From Labrys sp. KNU-23 (lineage in GTDB: Bacteria; Pseudomonadota; Alphaproteobacteria; Rhizobiales; Labraceae): DNA of 64,000 nucleotides. The DNA is taken from NCBI RefSeq assembly GCF_008330945.1, contig NZ_CP043489.1, forward strand, positions 186,001 through 250,000, written 5' to 3'. The stretch's first letter is position 1. Each line of letters opens with the position of its first letter. Made by a program: the position numbers and the translations under genes. The notes under the pieces were generated by a model, which made no database searches, was not told the DNA's origin, and saw nothing but the letters and a program-made list of their open reading frames with translations. Below, one piece after another: positions 37,567 through 47,727 of the stretch.

Positions 37567-38868
37567 ATGACCGGCAGCCTCAATCGGCGTCAACTCCTTG
37601 CCGGCCTTGGTGTCACCCTGACCAGCCTTGCTCTCACCCGACCCGCGCCGGCGGCTGCGGGGCCGAGCTTGACGGCCGCCGCCGGCGAGCTCGCTTTGCC
37701 GGGCGGTGCCAAACCGACTCGGACGCAATGCTTCGATGCCTCGATTCCGGGGCCTCTTCTGCGCGTAAAGCGTAATCAGGCCTTGAAGCTACGCTTCGCC
37801 AACCACCTCCAAGCCCCTTCGACAATTCATTGGCACGGCGTGCGCCTCGCCAACGCCATGGACGGCATCCCCGCCCTGACGCAGCAGGCGGTTAAGCCGG
37901 GAGATGGTTTCGACTATACGTTCACGCCGCCAGATGCCGGCACCTTCTGGTACCATCCGCCCGCTTTCGGCCCTTCCCTGACCCAAGGCGCAGCAGGGCT
38001 CTATGGCGTCCTCGTCGTCGACGAGGACGAGCCTCCGGCGGTCGACAGCGATCTGATTCTCGTCATCGACGATTGGCATATCGGCCCCGACGGACAGATC
38101 CTGCCGCCAGAGCGCGCCGCCAATGGCAAGCCCATCATCACGGCGAACTCGAAGGCGGTCGAAACGATCCACCTCGCGCCCAATGAAAGGCTGCGCCTGC
38201 GTCTCGTCAATGCCGCAGCGACGCGTATCGCCAAACTGGCCTTGGCCGGCTTTGGTGCCACCATCATTGCCATCGACGGCCACCCCGTCGACACGCCGTT
38301 CGCTCCCAATCACGGCCGCATCGACCTGCCGCCCGGTGGCCGCGCCGACATTGCGATCGACGGCCCGCTCGCAGCAGGAAACGAGAGCGGTATCGCGCTC
38401 GACCATGACGGTGAAGTCGTCATTCTCGCTCACCTTACCGCCAGTGGTGCGGCGCCGGCTCGCCCGGCGCCCCTGCCCCCTTTGGCGCTGCCGCGCTCCG
38501 ATCTGCCCGCCGCGCTGGCCCTGCAGAAGGCCAAGCGTGTTGCCGTACCGCTGCCGAGCCGTGCCGGCGGCAACTCGGCACTGCCCGACAGGCCCTTGTT
38601 CTCGGTCAGGCGCGGCAGCCTCGTCGACCTGGGCCTCGCCAACAAGACTCGTGTCGACCAGGCCGTCCATGTGCACGGCCACGCCATGCGCATCCTGCAT
38701 CCCTTCGACGACGAGTGGCAGCCCTATTGGGTCGATACGGTCGCGGTCGGTCCGGGTGAGACCGTGCATACGGTCTTCCTGGCCGACAACCCCGGCAAAT
38801 GGCTCCTGCACAGCCGCGCCTGTGGGCCGGTCCGGGAAGATCTCGTGACCTGGTTCGAAGTGATCTGA
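37567..38868 (+). CDS. Tat-exported multicopper-oxidase-fold protein with degenerate copper sites
   Basis: A 433-residue cupredoxin-fold protein. The N-terminus is a twin-arginine signal (SLNRRQLLAGLG, Ala-rich cleavage region near 30). Three cupredoxin domains can be followed: IHWHG (His88, His90), the FWYHPPAF region (His130; position 132 is Pro instead of His), and HVHGHAMRIL (His368-372). The terminal HCHxxxHxxxxM motif is replaced by LHSRACGPVREDL (415 onward). Several ligands of the type 1 and trinuclear copper centres are thus missing, as in SufI/FtsP-type non-enzymatic members. It probably acts in the periplasm; catalysis is doubtful. Confidence 0.85.
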   Translation: MTGSLNRRQLLAGLGVTLTSLALTRPAPAAAGPSLTAAAGELALPGGAKPTRTQCFDASIPGPLLRVKRNQALKLRFANHLQAPSTIHWHGVRLANAMDGIPALTQQAVKPGDGFDYTFTPPDAGTFWYHPPAFGPSLTQGAAGLYGVLVVDEDEPPAVDSDLILVIDDWHIGPDGQILPPERAANGKPIITANSKAVETIHLAPNERLRLRLVNAAATRIAKLALAGFGATIIAIDGHPVDTPFAPNHGRIDLPPGGRADIAIDGPLAAGNESGIALDHDGEVVILAHLTASGAAPARPAPLPPLALPRSDLPAALALQKAKRVAVPLPSRAGGNSALPDRPLFSVRRGSLVDLGLANKTRVDQAVHVHGHAMRILHPFDDEWQPYWVDTVAVGPGETVHTVFLADNPGKWLLHSRACGPVREDLVTWFEVI

Positions 38869-38888
38869 GCGCCCGTACCACCGGTCGG

Positions 38889-39722
38889 TTATCGTGTAGA
38901 GGTCTCTTGATGAGGTGCTCCGGCATTATTGTCGCGGTTCATGTCGGCCAGCGCGTCGCGCATCGAGGCACTGGAGATACCGAAGAAGCCGCCATAGGGA
39001 ATTTTCAGGTCGATGATGACGAACATGACGCTCGACACGCACACGACGCCAATGGCGAGCACGATCTTGCTCAACAGCCGGTGCGAGATCTGTAGCCCGA
39101 AGCTGAGAAAGACGAGCGCCAGCCAGAAGCAGATGATGAGCGTGAAGGACACGCTGGACGGGGCGTGCGTATCCTCGATGACGGCCCAGCGTGCCGTCAG
39201 CGTCGCCCTGTAGTCGAGTTGGCATCGCGCAACGATGTTCTTGCTGACGCCATCCGCGGGTTCGAATGAATCGATCGCCAGACCAATCTGGTTCATCATG
39301 CCCGCGAGCACCATATCCTCGCCCCGCAGCGGCATGTCCTTGGTGTCGAGCATGATCTTGACTTGCGGCGCCGGCTCGTCGGGCCAACTGCTGACGATCA
39401 CAGCTGCGGTGTAACGGCGCAGCAATTGCCGTGCCGGCTCCATCCGCGAAGAGAGATCGCGCAGGCATTGATCGAGACTCGCCAAATGCGCCGCATAAGT
39501 CGAGCGGTCCTTGCTGGCCGCGTCGAACTCTGCCCTGGAGGTGGAGAGCTGCAGGCTCAGGATCAGGGCGGCGAAGGACACCAGTAGGCCCGTCACCAGC
39601 CGCACCGCCTCCATATTCTCCTTCGACAGGTGCTCCTCGTGCAGGCGCCTGCGCAGGATCACCCCGCCGACGGCACTCAAGCTGAAAAGCACCAGGAAAC
39701 TCAGTCCATAGATTTCTTCCAT
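38889..39722 (-). CDS. DUF4239 (bestrophin-like domain) membrane protein
   Basis: A 277-residue inner-membrane protein with four predicted membrane helices, two at the N-terminus (IYGLSFLVLFSLSAVGGVIL and TGLLVSFAALILSLQLSTS) and two near residues 200-255 (FTLIICFWLALVFLSFGLQI and IVLAIGVVCVSSVMFVII). The soluble middle contains FDAASKDRSTYAAHLASLDQ. The pattern is that of DUF4239, whose function is unknown. Start at 39722 (MEEIYGLSF) removes an implausible 30-residue extension. Convergent with the oxidase-like gene. Confidence 0.8.
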   Translation of the reverse strand: MEEIYGLSFLVLFSLSAVGGVILRRRLHEEHLSKENMEAVRLVTGLLVSFAALILSLQLSTSRAEFDAASKDRSTYAAHLASLDQCLRDLSSRMEPARQLLRRYTAAVIVSSWPDEPAPQVKIMLDTKDMPLRGEDMVLAGMMNQIGLAIDSFEPADGVSKNIVARCQLDYRATLTARWAVIEDTHAPSSVSFTLIICFWLALVFLSFGLQISHRLLSKIVLAIGVVCVSSVMFVIIDLKIPYGGFFGISSASMRDALADMNRDNNAGAPHQETSTR

Positions 39723-40069
39723 GCCCGGGAACCGCCAGTTTTTTCTTGTGTCGGCAGTATCGCTCAGCGTGCGTGACTTGGGAGTCACACCAGAATCCAA
39801 ACCAGCGCACAAGCCCTCGCACGCCTCGATCGAGAGAGCCGCGGCGCGGACTACGGAACCGCGTCCTGATGAACATTGCCTCTGCCCTGTGTACCGGTCG
39901 ACGCTTGCCTGATCGGGTCACCGCGCCTATACGCCGTCCTCCGGAGTCAGCCATGTAACGCGCATCTTGGCCCTGCCGGTCCTGGCAGGGCATCCCATCA
40001 CACAATCCGCATTCTCCAGCGCCGCCACCAGGCCGAGCGAATGCAAAATCGTGCGTATAAGGTGCCCTC
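39723..40069. other. Intergenic region with no recognised feature
   Basis: About 350 bases between the divergent DUF4239 and RNA-ligase-like genes. Promoters for both must lie here. No convincing frame, repeat or RNA gene seen. Confidence 0.5.
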
Positions 40070-40864
40070 ATGTCCTTCTTCAAATATCCGCGCACGCCGC
40101 ATCTCGCCGGCTCGCGGCTGCAGCCGGGCGACGACAGCGCCAGCCAGATTCGCCTTGACGAACTTGCCGGCGACCATCTCGTCGTCGAGGAAAAACTCGA
40201 CGGAGCCAACGCCGCCATCGGCTTCGACCAGACCGGCCGGCTGGCGTTGCAATCGCGCAGTCATATCCTCGCAGGCGGCGCACGCGAAGCCCAGTTCAAT
40301 CTGTTCAAGGCCTGGGCCCAGACCCATGAGCGTATATTCAAGACACTGCTCGGCGCGCGCTTTTTGATGTTCGGCGAATGGTGCTTCGCCAAGCACACGG
40401 TCTTCTACGACCGGTTGCCGCATTATTTTCTCGAGTTCGACATCTATGATCGCGAACGCCGGATCTTTCTCTCCACACCGCGCCGGCATGCCCTGCTGGC
40501 CGGGCTGCCCTTGGTCTCGGTACCGGTCGTTCGTCGCGGCCCCTTACCCAAGAAGACGGATCTATCGGCGCTGGTCGGGCCTTCGCTCTACAAGTCGCCG
40601 GATTGGCGACAATCCCTGAGATCCGCCGCTGTCGAGGCAGGTCTCGACGTCGCGAGCGTCCTCAGCCAAACGGAGGACAGCGATCTCGCCGAGGGTCTCT
40701 ATCTCAAGCATGAGGATGAGGAGCATGTGATCGGTCGCTTCAAATTCGTGCGCGCCGATTTCCACCAGACTATCCTGGATTCAGGTTCGCACTGGCAGGA
40801 GCGTCCGGTTCTGCCGAACCGCCTGGCTGATGGCATCGACCTGTTCGCGACAAGCCTGGAATGA
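40070..40864 (+). CDS. Stand-alone RNA ligase family protein
   Basis: A 264-residue covalent nucleotidyltransferase. Motif I is VVEEKLDGANAAIGF with the adenylated Lys42; motif III/IIIa GARFLMFGEW and HYFLEFDIYD; motif IV LAEGLYLKHED; motif V IGRFKFVR. This is the adenylyltransferase core of T4 Rnl2-like RNA ligases, with only a short C-terminal part, so it may seal nicked or broken RNA. There is no linked phosphatase/kinase or Hen1-type methyltransferase as in known repair pairs. Substrate unknown. Confidence 0.82.
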   Translation: MSFFKYPRTPHLAGSRLQPGDDSASQIRLDELAGDHLVVEEKLDGANAAIGFDQTGRLALQSRSHILAGGAREAQFNLFKAWAQTHERIFKTLLGARFLMFGEWCFAKHTVFYDRLPHYFLEFDIYDRERRIFLSTPRRHALLAGLPLVSVPVVRRGPLPKKTDLSALVGPSLYKSPDWRQSLRSAAVEAGLDVASVLSQTEDSDLAEGLYLKHEDEEHVIGRFKFVRADFHQTILDSGSHWQERPVLPNRLADGIDLFATSLE

Positions 40865-40931
40865 GCCGAGCCCCCTCGCCGCCGGTCTCCCGGATTGTCT
40901 CCCGGCAGGCTCGATAGCCCGACACTTCAGA

Positions 40932-42404
40932 TCACGACAAGGCGGCAAGCGCCTTGGGCAGTATCGCCGGCAGATCGTCGGCAGTGAGGCCCGGCCCGAA
41001 CAGATTGGCCGCCTCGCCATGCAACCAGACGCCGGCGCTGGCTGCTTCAAAGGCCGGCATCGATTGAGCGAGAAGGCCGCCGATCAGGCCCGAGAGTACG
41101 TCGCCGGACCCCGCCGTCGCCAGGGTCGGCGGTGCATTGGCGTTGATGGCGGCCCGCCCGTCGGGCGCCGCGATCACGGTGTCGGCCCCCTTCAGCACGA
41201 TCACCGCGCCGGTTGCCTCGGCTGCCGCGCGGGCCCGGTCGAGCTTGGCCGCGTGTTTTCCGGCGATGTCGTCGAAGACGCGCGCGAACTCGCCCTCATG
41301 GGGCGTGAGAACGACAGGCCCGAGCGCGGCGCGCAGCGTGGCGATGAAGTGAATGCGCTCGGCGGCAAAGGCGGAGAGCGCACCGGCATCGATCAGCGCG
41401 GCGCGCGAGGAGGTGAGCACCATGTCGACCTTGGCGCGCGTCTCCTCGTCCGGAGGCAGGGCCGGCCCCACGACGAAAGCATTGCGCCTGGCATCCTCCA
41501 GCATGACGGCGAGACCTTCCGGACCGTCGCAGCGCCGCACCATGATGGCGTCGAGCGAGGCGGCATGGATGCCGATCGCGTCGGAAGGACTGGCGACGGT
41601 GACCAGGCCCGCGCCGACGCGCAATCCGGCCTTGGCCGCTAGGCGCGCCGCCCCCGTCCCTTCAATGCCGGCGGACAGGACGACGAGGTGCCCTCGGCCA
41701 TATTTATGCCCTGCCGGTTCGGGATGCGGGAAACCGGGCTGCCACAAAGCAGGCTTGTTGACGAAGGTCCGGGGACGGATGGTTGCCAGCACGTCGTCCG
41801 CAATGCCGATATCCGCAACCCGAACGGCGCCGCAATTGAGCTTGCCCGGCAGGAGCAGGTGGCCAGGCTTGCGCCGGAAGAAGGTCACCGTTTCCCGTGC
41901 CTTGACGGCGGCGCCACGGATCTGGCCGGTCGCGCCGTCGATTCCGGAGGGCAGATCCACCGCGATGACCTGCAGGCCAGAGCCATTGATACGCTCGACC
42001 AGCGTAGCGAGCGGGCCGCCAATGTCGCGCGAGAGCCCGGCTCCGAGCAACGCATCGATGATGATGCCATCTCTGGGCAGCGACAATGTCAGGGCATCCT
42101 CGACCGGCTGTGCCCACTTCTCGGCGGCATAGGCGACCTCTCCCCCCAACGCCGAAACCGGCCCCAGCAGGCCGAGTCGAACCCGATAGCCCCTTTCGCG
42201 CAGGATGCGGGCGGCAACGAAACCATCGCCTCCATTCAGGCCCGTGCCACACAGGACCAGAATCGGTGTGTTGAACGGATGCCTTGCCGCAGCGTCGGCC
42301 ACCGCCCGCCCGGCCCGTTCCAGCAACTGGTCGGCGGTCATGGCCTCGGCAATGGCGAGACGGTCCGCATCGGCCATTTCGGACGGGGTCAGCAACTCGA
42401 TCAA
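40932..42404 (-). CDS. nnr: Bifunctional NAD(P)H-hydrate epimerase / ADP-dependent NAD(P)H-hydrate dehydratase
   Basis: A 490-residue fusion repairing NAD(P)HX. The YjeF N-terminal epimerase domain (about 1-215) has LVLCGTGLNGGDGFVAARIL and VIAVDLPSGIDGATG. The C-terminal ribokinase-like dehydratase domain has RGHLVVLSAGIEGTGAARLAA, VLTPHEGEFARVF and NAPPTLATAGSGDVLSGLIGG. Start: no good ATG; TTG at 42404 is preceded by GGAGG at correct spacing and yields the family N-terminus IELLTPSEMADADR. The gene points away from the nitrogen-control region, converging with the RNA-ligase gene. Confidence 0.93.
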   Translation of the reverse strand: MIELLTPSEMADADRLAIAEAMTADQLLERAGRAVADAAARHPFNTPILVLCGTGLNGGDGFVAARILRERGYRVRLGLLGPVSALGGEVAYAAEKWAQPVEDALTLSLPRDGIIIDALLGAGLSRDIGGPLATLVERINGSGLQVIAVDLPSGIDGATGQIRGAAVKARETVTFFRRKPGHLLLPGKLNCGAVRVADIGIADDVLATIRPRTFVNKPALWQPGFPHPEPAGHKYGRGHLVVLSAGIEGTGAARLAAKAGLRVGAGLVTVASPSDAIGIHAASLDAIMVRRCDGPEGLAVMLEDARRNAFVVGPALPPDEETRAKVDMVLTSSRAALIDAGALSAFAAERIHFIATLRAALGPVVLTPHEGEFARVFDDIAGKHAAKLDRARAAAEATGAVIVLKGADTVIAAPDGRAAINANAPPTLATAGSGDVLSGLIGGLLAQSMPAFEAASAGVWLHGEAANLFGPGLTADDLPAILPKALAALS

Positions 42405-42534
42405 GACATCCTCCAAACCTTCACCGGCATGCGCCACCTCGTCGCATTCGGTGGAAAAAACGCGATCCTTGTCGCCGCGCGCCAAAATTACCCTCTTCGG
42501 TCGCATATTTTATTGGCAGGCCGCCGAAAAATTG

Positions 42535-42551
42535 TGCAGTCTTCTGGTGCT
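42535..42551 (+). promoter_or_regulatory. NtrC-type enhancer site upstream of glnB
   Basis: TGCAGTCTTCTGGTGCT matches the NtrC dyad (TGCAC, seven bases, GTGCA) at all but two informative positions. It lies about 85 bases upstream of the sigma-54 -24 element, a normal enhancer distance. Confidence 0.65.
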
Positions 42552-42622
42552 GTTTGCCCATTTTTCAGCACCTGATGCCTCAACACCTTGAAGATAAAAG
42601 AAAATTTTCCTGTTGGCGGTTT

Positions 42623-42638
42623 GGCATGCGACCTGCTA
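42623..42638 (+). promoter_or_regulatory. Sigma-54 promoter of glnB-glnA
   Basis: TGGCATGCGACCTGCT fits the -24/-12 consensus with GG (42624-42625) and GC (42636-42637) exactly ten bases apart. It is about 50 bases before the glnB start and behind an NtrC-like site, so transcription should rise on nitrogen limitation. Confidence 0.75.
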
Positions 42639-42671
42639 CCAGCAAGAAGGTTTCTGCGCACTATGTGCTGA

Positions 42672-43121
<450 letters not shown>

Positions 43122-43191
43122 CCTGGCAATCAGCGAGCCCCGCTCGCGCCTCAAAAAGATTGTGCCCAAACGAACGAAAGGTTTGCACACG

Positions 43192-44601
43192 ATGAAGACC
43201 GCCAAGGATGTCCTGAGGGCGATCAAGGACAACGACGTCAAATATGTCGACTTCCGCTTCACCGATCCGCGTGGCAAGTGGCAGCACGTGACCTTCGACG
43301 TATCCCTGGTGGATGAGGAGATCTTCACGGAAGGCACGATGTTCGACGGTTCCTCGATCGCCGGCTGGAAGGCGATCAACGAATCCGACATGTGCCTGAT
43401 GCCGGACCCCACCACCGCCACCATGGACCCCTTCTTCTCCGCAGCCACGATGTCGATCACCTGCGACGTGGTCGAGCCCTCCACGGGCGAAGGCTACAGC
43501 CGCGACCCGCGCGGCATCGCCAAGCGCGCCGAGGCCTATCTGAAGTCGACCGGCATCGGTGACGTTGCCTATTTCGGCCCGGAAGCCGAATTCTTCGTGT
43601 TCGACGACGTGCGCTTCAAGGCCGATCCGTACAACACCGGCTTCAAGCTCGACTCGACCGAACTGCCGACCAATTTCGACACGGAGTACGAAGGCGGCAA
43701 TCTCGGCCACCGCATCAACACCAAGGGCGGCTACTTCCCGGTTCCCCCGCTCGATTCGGCGCAGGACATGCGCTCCGAAATGCTCGCCGCCATGCAGCAG
43801 ATGGGCGTCGTGGTCGAGAAGCATCACCACGAGGTTGCCTCCGCCCAGCACGAACTCGGCATGAAGTTCGGCACGCTGGTGACGATGGCCGACCACCTGC
43901 AGATCTATAAATACGCCATCCACAACGTCGCTCACACCTATGGCAAGACGGCGACCTTCATGCCCAAGCCCGTCTTCGGCGACAATGGCTCGGGCATGCA
44001 TGTGCACCAATCGATCTGGAAGGATGGCAAGCCGGTGTTCGCCGGCAACAAATATGCCGACCTTTCCGAGACCTGCCTCCATTACATCGGCGGCATCATC
44101 AAGCATGCCAAGTCGCTCAACGCCTTCACCAACCCGGCGACCAACTCCTACAAGCGCCTGGTCCCCGGCTATGAGGCGCCGGTGCTGCTGGCCTATTCGG
44201 CCCGCAACCGCTCGGCCTCCTGCCGTATCCCCTACACCACCAATCCGAAGGCCAAGCGCGTCGAGGTTCGTTTCCCCGATCCGGCCGCCAATCCCTATCT
44301 CGCCTTTGCCGCCCTGTTCATGGCCGGCATGGACGGCATCCTCAACAAGATCGATCCCGGCCCGGCGATGGACAAGGATCTCTATGATCTGCCGCCCAAG
44401 GAGCTCAAGAAGATCCCGACCGTTTGCGGCTCGCTGCGCGAGGCCCTCGCGGCCCTCGACAAGGATCGCGAATATCTCAAGAAGGGCGGCGTGTTCACCG
44501 ACGACTTCATCAACTCCTTCATCGAGCTGAAGATGCAGGAAGTGATGCGCTTCGAGATGACGCCGCATCCGGTCGAATTCGAGATGTACTACTCGGTCTA
44601 A
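43192..44601 (+). CDS. glnA: Glutamine synthetase type I
   Basis: A 469-residue GS-I converting glutamate and ammonia to glutamine. Motifs: [18 protein letters not shown], the ATP site [25 protein letters not shown] and the adenylylation tyrosine in [13 protein letters not shown] (near 397). Start at 43192 ([15 protein letters not shown]). It should be co-transcribed with glnB from the sigma-54 promoter and controlled after translation by GlnE. A strong terminator follows. Confidence 0.98.
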   Translation: MKTAKDVLRAIKDNDVKYVDFRFTDPRGKWQHVTFDVSLVDEEIFTEGTMFDGSSIAGWKAINESDMCLMPDPTTATMDPFFSAATMSITCDVVEPSTGEGYSRDPRGIAKRAEAYLKSTGIGDVAYFGPEAEFFVFDDVRFKADPYNTGFKLDSTELPTNFDTEYEGGNLGHRINTKGGYFPVPPLDSAQDMRSEMLAAMQQMGVVVEKHHHEVASAQHELGMKFGTLVTMADHLQIYKYAIHNVAHTYGKTATFMPKPVFGDNGSGMHVHQSIWKDGKPVFAGNKYADLSETCLHYIGGIIKHAKSLNAFTNPATNSYKRLVPGYEAPVLLAYSARNRSASCRIPYTTNPKAKRVEVRFPDPAANPYLAFAALFMAGMDGILNKIDPGPAMDKDLYDLPPKELKKIPTVCGSLREALAALDKDREYLKKGGVFTDDFINSFIELKMQEVMRFEMTPHPVEFEMYYSV

Positions 44602-44635
44602 GAACTCAAAAACCATCCAGAGAGAGCCGAGCGAG

Positions 44636-44669
44636 GGCCGGTGCAGCAATGCACCGGCCTTTCTTTTTC
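44636..44669 (+). terminator. Rho-independent terminator of glnA
   Basis: GGCCGGTGCA, GCAA, TGCACCGGCC followed by TTTCTTTTT: a perfect 10-bp stem with a T-run, 34 bases after the glnA stop. Confidence 0.93.
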
Positions 44670-44827
44670 CCCGGTTCCGCGAGGTGGACACGAGCAGGCG
44701 CCGCGCCGCCATTGCCGACATCGGGAGGAATTGGATTCGCCTGGGACCTTCTGCAAGCGGCTGGCGTTTAGATAGCTGGATCGAGGAACGGATCACCGCT
44801 ATCGGCCCGCACCTATCGGAGGACAGA

Positions 44828-45979
44828 ATGGAGCATCCCTACACCTTCGGTATCGAGGAGGAGTATTTCGTGTTCCAGCGCCGGACCGGCACCGTCCAGG
44901 AAACCATGTCGCCCCGGTTCTTCGATGAGGCGCGGCAAGCGCTGGGCAAGCACGTCACCCGTGAATTGCTGCAATCGCAGATCGAGATCGCCACGACGCC
45001 CTGCCGCAACATGCGGGATGCCAGGCTGCAATTGGTGGGGTGCCGCCAGGCCCTGCAGGATCTCGCCTTTCGGCATGATCTCGGCATCCTGGCTGCTGGT
45101 ACCCACCCTTCGGCCGAATGGTCCGAGCAGCACCCCACCCAGGCCTTTCGCTATGGCAAGGTCGCGCGGGACCTGCAGATGCTCGCCCGCCGCAAGATGA
45201 TCTGCGGGATGCATGTCCATGTGGAGGTTCCCCAGGACCGCTCGCGGGTGGACCTCATGAGCCGCACACTGCCCTATCTGCCGCTGCTGCTGGCGCTTTC
45301 GACCTCCTCGCCCTTCTGGCAATCGCGCCGGACCGGCCTGATGGGCTACCGCCAGAACATCTATGCAGAGCTGCCCCGCTCGGGCCTGCCCGACCTCTTC
45401 CAGAGCGAGGAGGACTATCAGAGCTATGTCGACACACTGATCCGCAATCGCATCATCGACGACGCCAGCTTCCTGTGGTGGGCAATCAGGCCCTCCAGCC
45501 ATTTGCCCACGCTGGAATTGCGGATCACCGATGTCTGCACCAATGTGGAAGACGCTCTCGCCATCGCCGCCCTCTATCGCAGCCTGATCACGCATCTCGC
45601 CCGCAAGCCGGACCTCAACCGCGGCTTGACATCGCCCGGGCGGGCCATTGTCGAGGAAAACAAATGGCGGGCGCAACGCTATGGCATTCACGGCTCGCTC
45701 ATCGATCTCCATAGCGGACAGGCGAGAAGCGCCGCCAATATGCTGACGGAACTGCTCGATCTGCTCTGGGAAGACGCCGAACTGCTCGGCTGCAGCGAAG
45801 AATTGGCGACAGCCCAGATGATTCTGCGCAACGGTACCAGCGCCGATGGACAATTGGCCGTCTATGAAGAGCGCATCGCCGCCGGCGCGACGGCTGACGA
45901 GGCCATACACGCCGTGGTCGACTGGCTCGCAGGCAGGACTGCTGCGCCGCTCGCCGCGGGCCTCACTGCCGGCGGCTGA
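44828..45979 (+). CDS. Carboxylate-amine ligase, YbdK family (glutamate-cysteine ligase type 2)
   Basis: A 383-residue protein of the GCS2 family. It shows FGIEEEYFVF (metal-binding glutamates), ELLQSQIEIATTPC, GTHPSAEW, MICGMHVHVEVP and the C-terminal GIHGSLIDLHSG. In E. coli the homologue has weak glutamate-cysteine ligase activity; the true substrate is unclear. Start at 44828, preceded by GGAGG seven bases away. The longer frame to 44684 would run close to the glnA terminator. Stands after glnA but behind the terminator. Confidence 0.88.
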   Translation: MEHPYTFGIEEEYFVFQRRTGTVQETMSPRFFDEARQALGKHVTRELLQSQIEIATTPCRNMRDARLQLVGCRQALQDLAFRHDLGILAAGTHPSAEWSEQHPTQAFRYGKVARDLQMLARRKMICGMHVHVEVPQDRSRVDLMSRTLPYLPLLLALSTSSPFWQSRRTGLMGYRQNIYAELPRSGLPDLFQSEEDYQSYVDTLIRNRIIDDASFLWWAIRPSSHLPTLELRITDVCTNVEDALAIAALYRSLITHLARKPDLNRGLTSPGRAIVEENKWRAQRYGIHGSLIDLHSGQARSAANMLTELLDLLWEDAELLGCSEELATAQMILRNGTSADGQLAVYEERIAAGATADEAIHAVVDWLAGRTAAPLAAGLTAGG

Positions 45980-46086
45980 CTGGCCGGTTGCGTTTCAATC
46001 CGCTTCTGCTAGGTCAAGATAACGAGCGGTCTCCGGGCTTTGCAGTTCGACTGACCGCCGCGTTCGAGCGTGATGCGGGAGGGGCC

Positions 46087-47718
46087 ATGACTGTCACCAT
46101 AGACGGACGACGTATGACGGGTGCCAAGGTCGTCCGTGTCGCGCGCTCCCAGAAGGCAGGCCGGTTCGAGAAGGCCGGTATCGAGGCCAAGGCCCGCGCC
46201 GCGGTCGGTGCTGCGCGCGACTATATCGACGCCAACTGGCTGAACGACCAGGCTCCCTTGATGTATGCCTTCAACACCGGCGTCGGCCTGTTCAAGGAAG
46301 TGCGCATCCCCATCGCCAACATGGCGCATTACCAGGACCAGACCATTCGCGCTCATGCTACCGGCATCGGAGAGCCCTTCACGCGCGAGATCGTGCGGGC
46401 CACGATGCTGCTGCGCGCCAATGCCTTTGCCTCCGCTTATTCGGGTGCGACATTGCCGCTGATGGACCGTCTCGTCGGCTTCCTCAATGCCGGCCTGCAT
46501 CCGGTAATCCCCTCCAAGGGTTCGGTCGGCGCCTCTGGCGATCTCGCCCCCCTCGCCTATCTGGCCGGCGCCATTCGCGGCTTTCCCGACGTCCAGGTCG
46601 AATATAAGGGCAAGATCTATCCGGCGCCGGAGGCCGCACGCCGGGCCGGCTTCGAGCCCGAATACAAGATGGGGGCCAAGGAAGCCTCGGCCATCATCAA
46701 CGGCTCCACCGTGTCGCTGGCCATCGCGGCCCTCGCCCAGGAGGACGCCAAGCGCATCCTCAAGCATGCCGACATCGCGCTCGCCCTGACGCTGGAAGCC
46801 CTGCGAGGCGAGTTGGCGGCATTCGACCCTCGCGTGCATGCGGCACGCCCGCATCGCGGCCAGGCCCGCACCGCCCGCAACCTCCTGCGCATCGCCGGCG
46901 ATTCCAAGCGCTGTTCGGAAGGCGCCCGCGCCATCCTGTACCCCGACGAGACGCGCGATCCCGCCAAGCCCGTGCCGCCGCGCGTGCAGGACGTCTATTC
47001 GCTGCGCTGTGCCCCGCAGGTCCATGGCCCGGTCTTTGAGGCTCTTGCCTATGCGGACGGCATACTCGGCGTGGAAATGAATTCCGCGACCGACAATCCG
47101 CTGATGTTCGCCAATGACGACGCCAGCTACGTCTCGATCTCGGGCGGCCATTTCCACGGCGCCTATGTCGCCCAGGCCATGGATCTGCTCGCCATCGCCA
47201 TGACCGATCTCGGCGCCATTTCCGAACGGCGCCTTGCCCGCCTGATCGACCCGGTGATGAGCTATGGGCTGCCGCGAAACCTGCTCGCCGGCGAGCGCGG
47301 CCTCAATACTGGCTTTGCCACGGTGCAATGCTCGATGTCTGCCCTGGTGATGGAGAATCGCAGCCTCGCTACGCCAGGCTCGGTCGACTCGATTCCCGGC
47401 AAGAGCAATGCCGAGGATCATGTTTCCAATTCCACCTGGTGCGCGCGCAAGGCCCGCACTGTGGTGGAGAATGTCGAGCAGATCGTCGCCGTCGAGATGC
47501 TGATGGCGGCCCAGGCGCTTTCGCTGGTTGCCGATCGCAGCAAGGACTATCCGATCGGCAAGGGGTCGCAGGCGGCTCTGGAGGCCATCCGTGCCGAAAT
47601 CTCGCCGGCCCTTGACGGCGACCGCTGGTACCACCACGAAATGCAATCCATACTCGAACTTGCCCGTAGCGGCCGCATCCTGGCGGCCGTCGAAACGGCA
47701 GTCGGCGGCCTGGAGTGA
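46087..47718 (+). CDS. Aromatic amino acid / histidine ammonia-lyase family protein
   Basis: A 543-residue MIO-dependent lyase, somewhat longer than typical histidine ammonia-lyase (about 510). The MIO triad Ala-Ser-Gly is intact in KGSVGASGDLAPLAYLAG. YAFNTGVGLFKEV, IRAHATGIGEP, EMNSATDNPLMF and the active-site glutamate in NAEDHVSNSTW are present. No hutU, hutI or hutG lies nearby, and some HAL-typical substrate residues differ (for example NTGVG for NTGFG). Histidine is therefore not certain. Start at 46087 with GGGAGGGG before it. The next gene, a sugar kinase, begins nine bases after the stop. Confidence 0.88.
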   Translation: MTVTIDGRRMTGAKVVRVARSQKAGRFEKAGIEAKARAAVGAARDYIDANWLNDQAPLMYAFNTGVGLFKEVRIPIANMAHYQDQTIRAHATGIGEPFTREIVRATMLLRANAFASAYSGATLPLMDRLVGFLNAGLHPVIPSKGSVGASGDLAPLAYLAGAIRGFPDVQVEYKGKIYPAPEAARRAGFEPEYKMGAKEASAIINGSTVSLAIAALAQEDAKRILKHADIALALTLEALRGELAAFDPRVHAARPHRGQARTARNLLRIAGDSKRCSEGARAILYPDETRDPAKPVPPRVQDVYSLRCAPQVHGPVFEALAYADGILGVEMNSATDNPLMFANDDASYVSISGGHFHGAYVAQAMDLLAIAMTDLGAISERRLARLIDPVMSYGLPRNLLAGERGLNTGFATVQCSMSALVMENRSLATPGSVDSIPGKSNAEDHVSNSTWCARKARTVVENVEQIVAVEMLMAAQALSLVADRSKDYPIGKGSQAALEAIRAEISPALDGDRWYHHEMQSILELARSGRILAAVETAVGGLE

Positions 47719-47727
47719 GGAGACCCC

